Assembly: GCA_017470005.1 (NCBI GenBank)
Contig: JAFUFH010000083.1
Span: 1 to 42,399, forward strand
Reading direction: 5' to 3'
Source of the DNA: Bacilli bacterium
Lineage (GTDB): Bacteria; Bacillota_I; Bacilli_A; RFN20; CAG-288
DNA: 42,399 bases
Below, piece by piece: positions 42,251 to 42,399 of the stretch. Every line of letters starts with the position of its first letter. Positions within the stretch are counted from its first letter, which is position 1. The translations under genes were made by a program, and so were the position numbers. Below the pieces are notes generated by a model that did no database searches, had not been told where the DNA came from, and saw only the letters and a program-made list of their open reading frames with translations.

Positions 42251-42315
42251 AGAAACTTTCTAGTCATTACTCATAAACCTTAAAAATCCCCCATTTTCGC
42301 TTTTAGTTCGCATCG

Positions 42316-42350
42316 AAAAAAGACAGAACTCAGATTGTCCTGTCTTTTTC
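42316..42350 (+). terminator. Intrinsic terminator after the MreB-like gene
   Basis: AAAAAAGACAG (42316-42326) pairs with CTGTCTTTTT (42340-42349), continuing into TTTTTC. The A run on the other side lets it also act on the minus strand. Confidence 0.85.
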
Positions 42351-42399
42351 TGTTGTGAAAGGTTCTGTCATCGACAGTTTCCTATTTTTTGCTTTCCTT

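Overview
The window comes from a low-GC, SD-using bacterium of the Bacillota type. Most of it is AT-rich. TGA is used as a stop (for example at 30556-30558 and at the end of the aspartate kinase gene), so the code is standard and not the Mycoplasma one. Lipoproteins with lipoboxes, Gram-positive-style c-di-GMP-I riboswitch architecture, an MreB-like protein and many very large secreted proteins suggest an uncultured gut or animal-associated member of the Bacilli or Erysipelotrichia. This is inference from gene content, not a phylogenetic placement.

Layout. 1-457: end of a zinc-ribbon protein and a tRNA-Arg(TCG). 497-5762: a lipase-like alpha/beta hydrolase, then a sugar-use group (SLC45/GPH-like sugar transporter, HAD phosphatase, 4-alpha-glucanotransferase MalQ). 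5871-7359: an AAA+DUF4143 ATPase with a four-unit, 33-bp-period repeat array at its promoter. 7502-16668: a three-gene operon of a membrane-anchored protein and two giant secreted paralogs. 17204-18689: a second AAA+DUF4143 ATPase, again with a four-unit 33-bp-period array at its promoter but of unrelated sequence. 18780-26690: a membrane GGDEF-EAL c-di-GMP phosphodiesterase, divergent from a c-di-GMP-I riboswitch with terminator that controls two secreted proteins carrying SipW-type signal peptides (285 and 1445 aa). 26730-32892: an aspartate-to-threonine biosynthesis operon (ThrC-ThrB fusion, HTH-ACT regulator-like protein, homoserine dehydrogenase, aspartate-semialdehyde dehydrogenase, aspartate kinase). 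33075-34792: a BspA-type leucine-rich-repeat lipoprotein with a different base composition. 34796-38441: a small membrane protein, a MacB-type ABC exporter and a MarR regulator with candidate operators. 38458-41208: two overlapping lipoprotein genes. 41219-42350: an atypical MreB paralog.

How the parts work together. The c-di-GMP block is a closed logic: the EAL enzyme should degrade the ligand that the neighbouring riboswitch senses, and the riboswitch gates matrix- or adhesin-like secreted proteins. The MarR/ABC/lipoprotein block looks like a divergent envelope-stress or export locus under one repressor. The most unusual signal is the pair of ATPase-plus-array loci. Two same-length (446 aa) DUF4143 ATPases each have their own repeat sequence, the same exact 33-bp pitch, four units, and an overlap with the promoter. 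I know of no described system of this kind.
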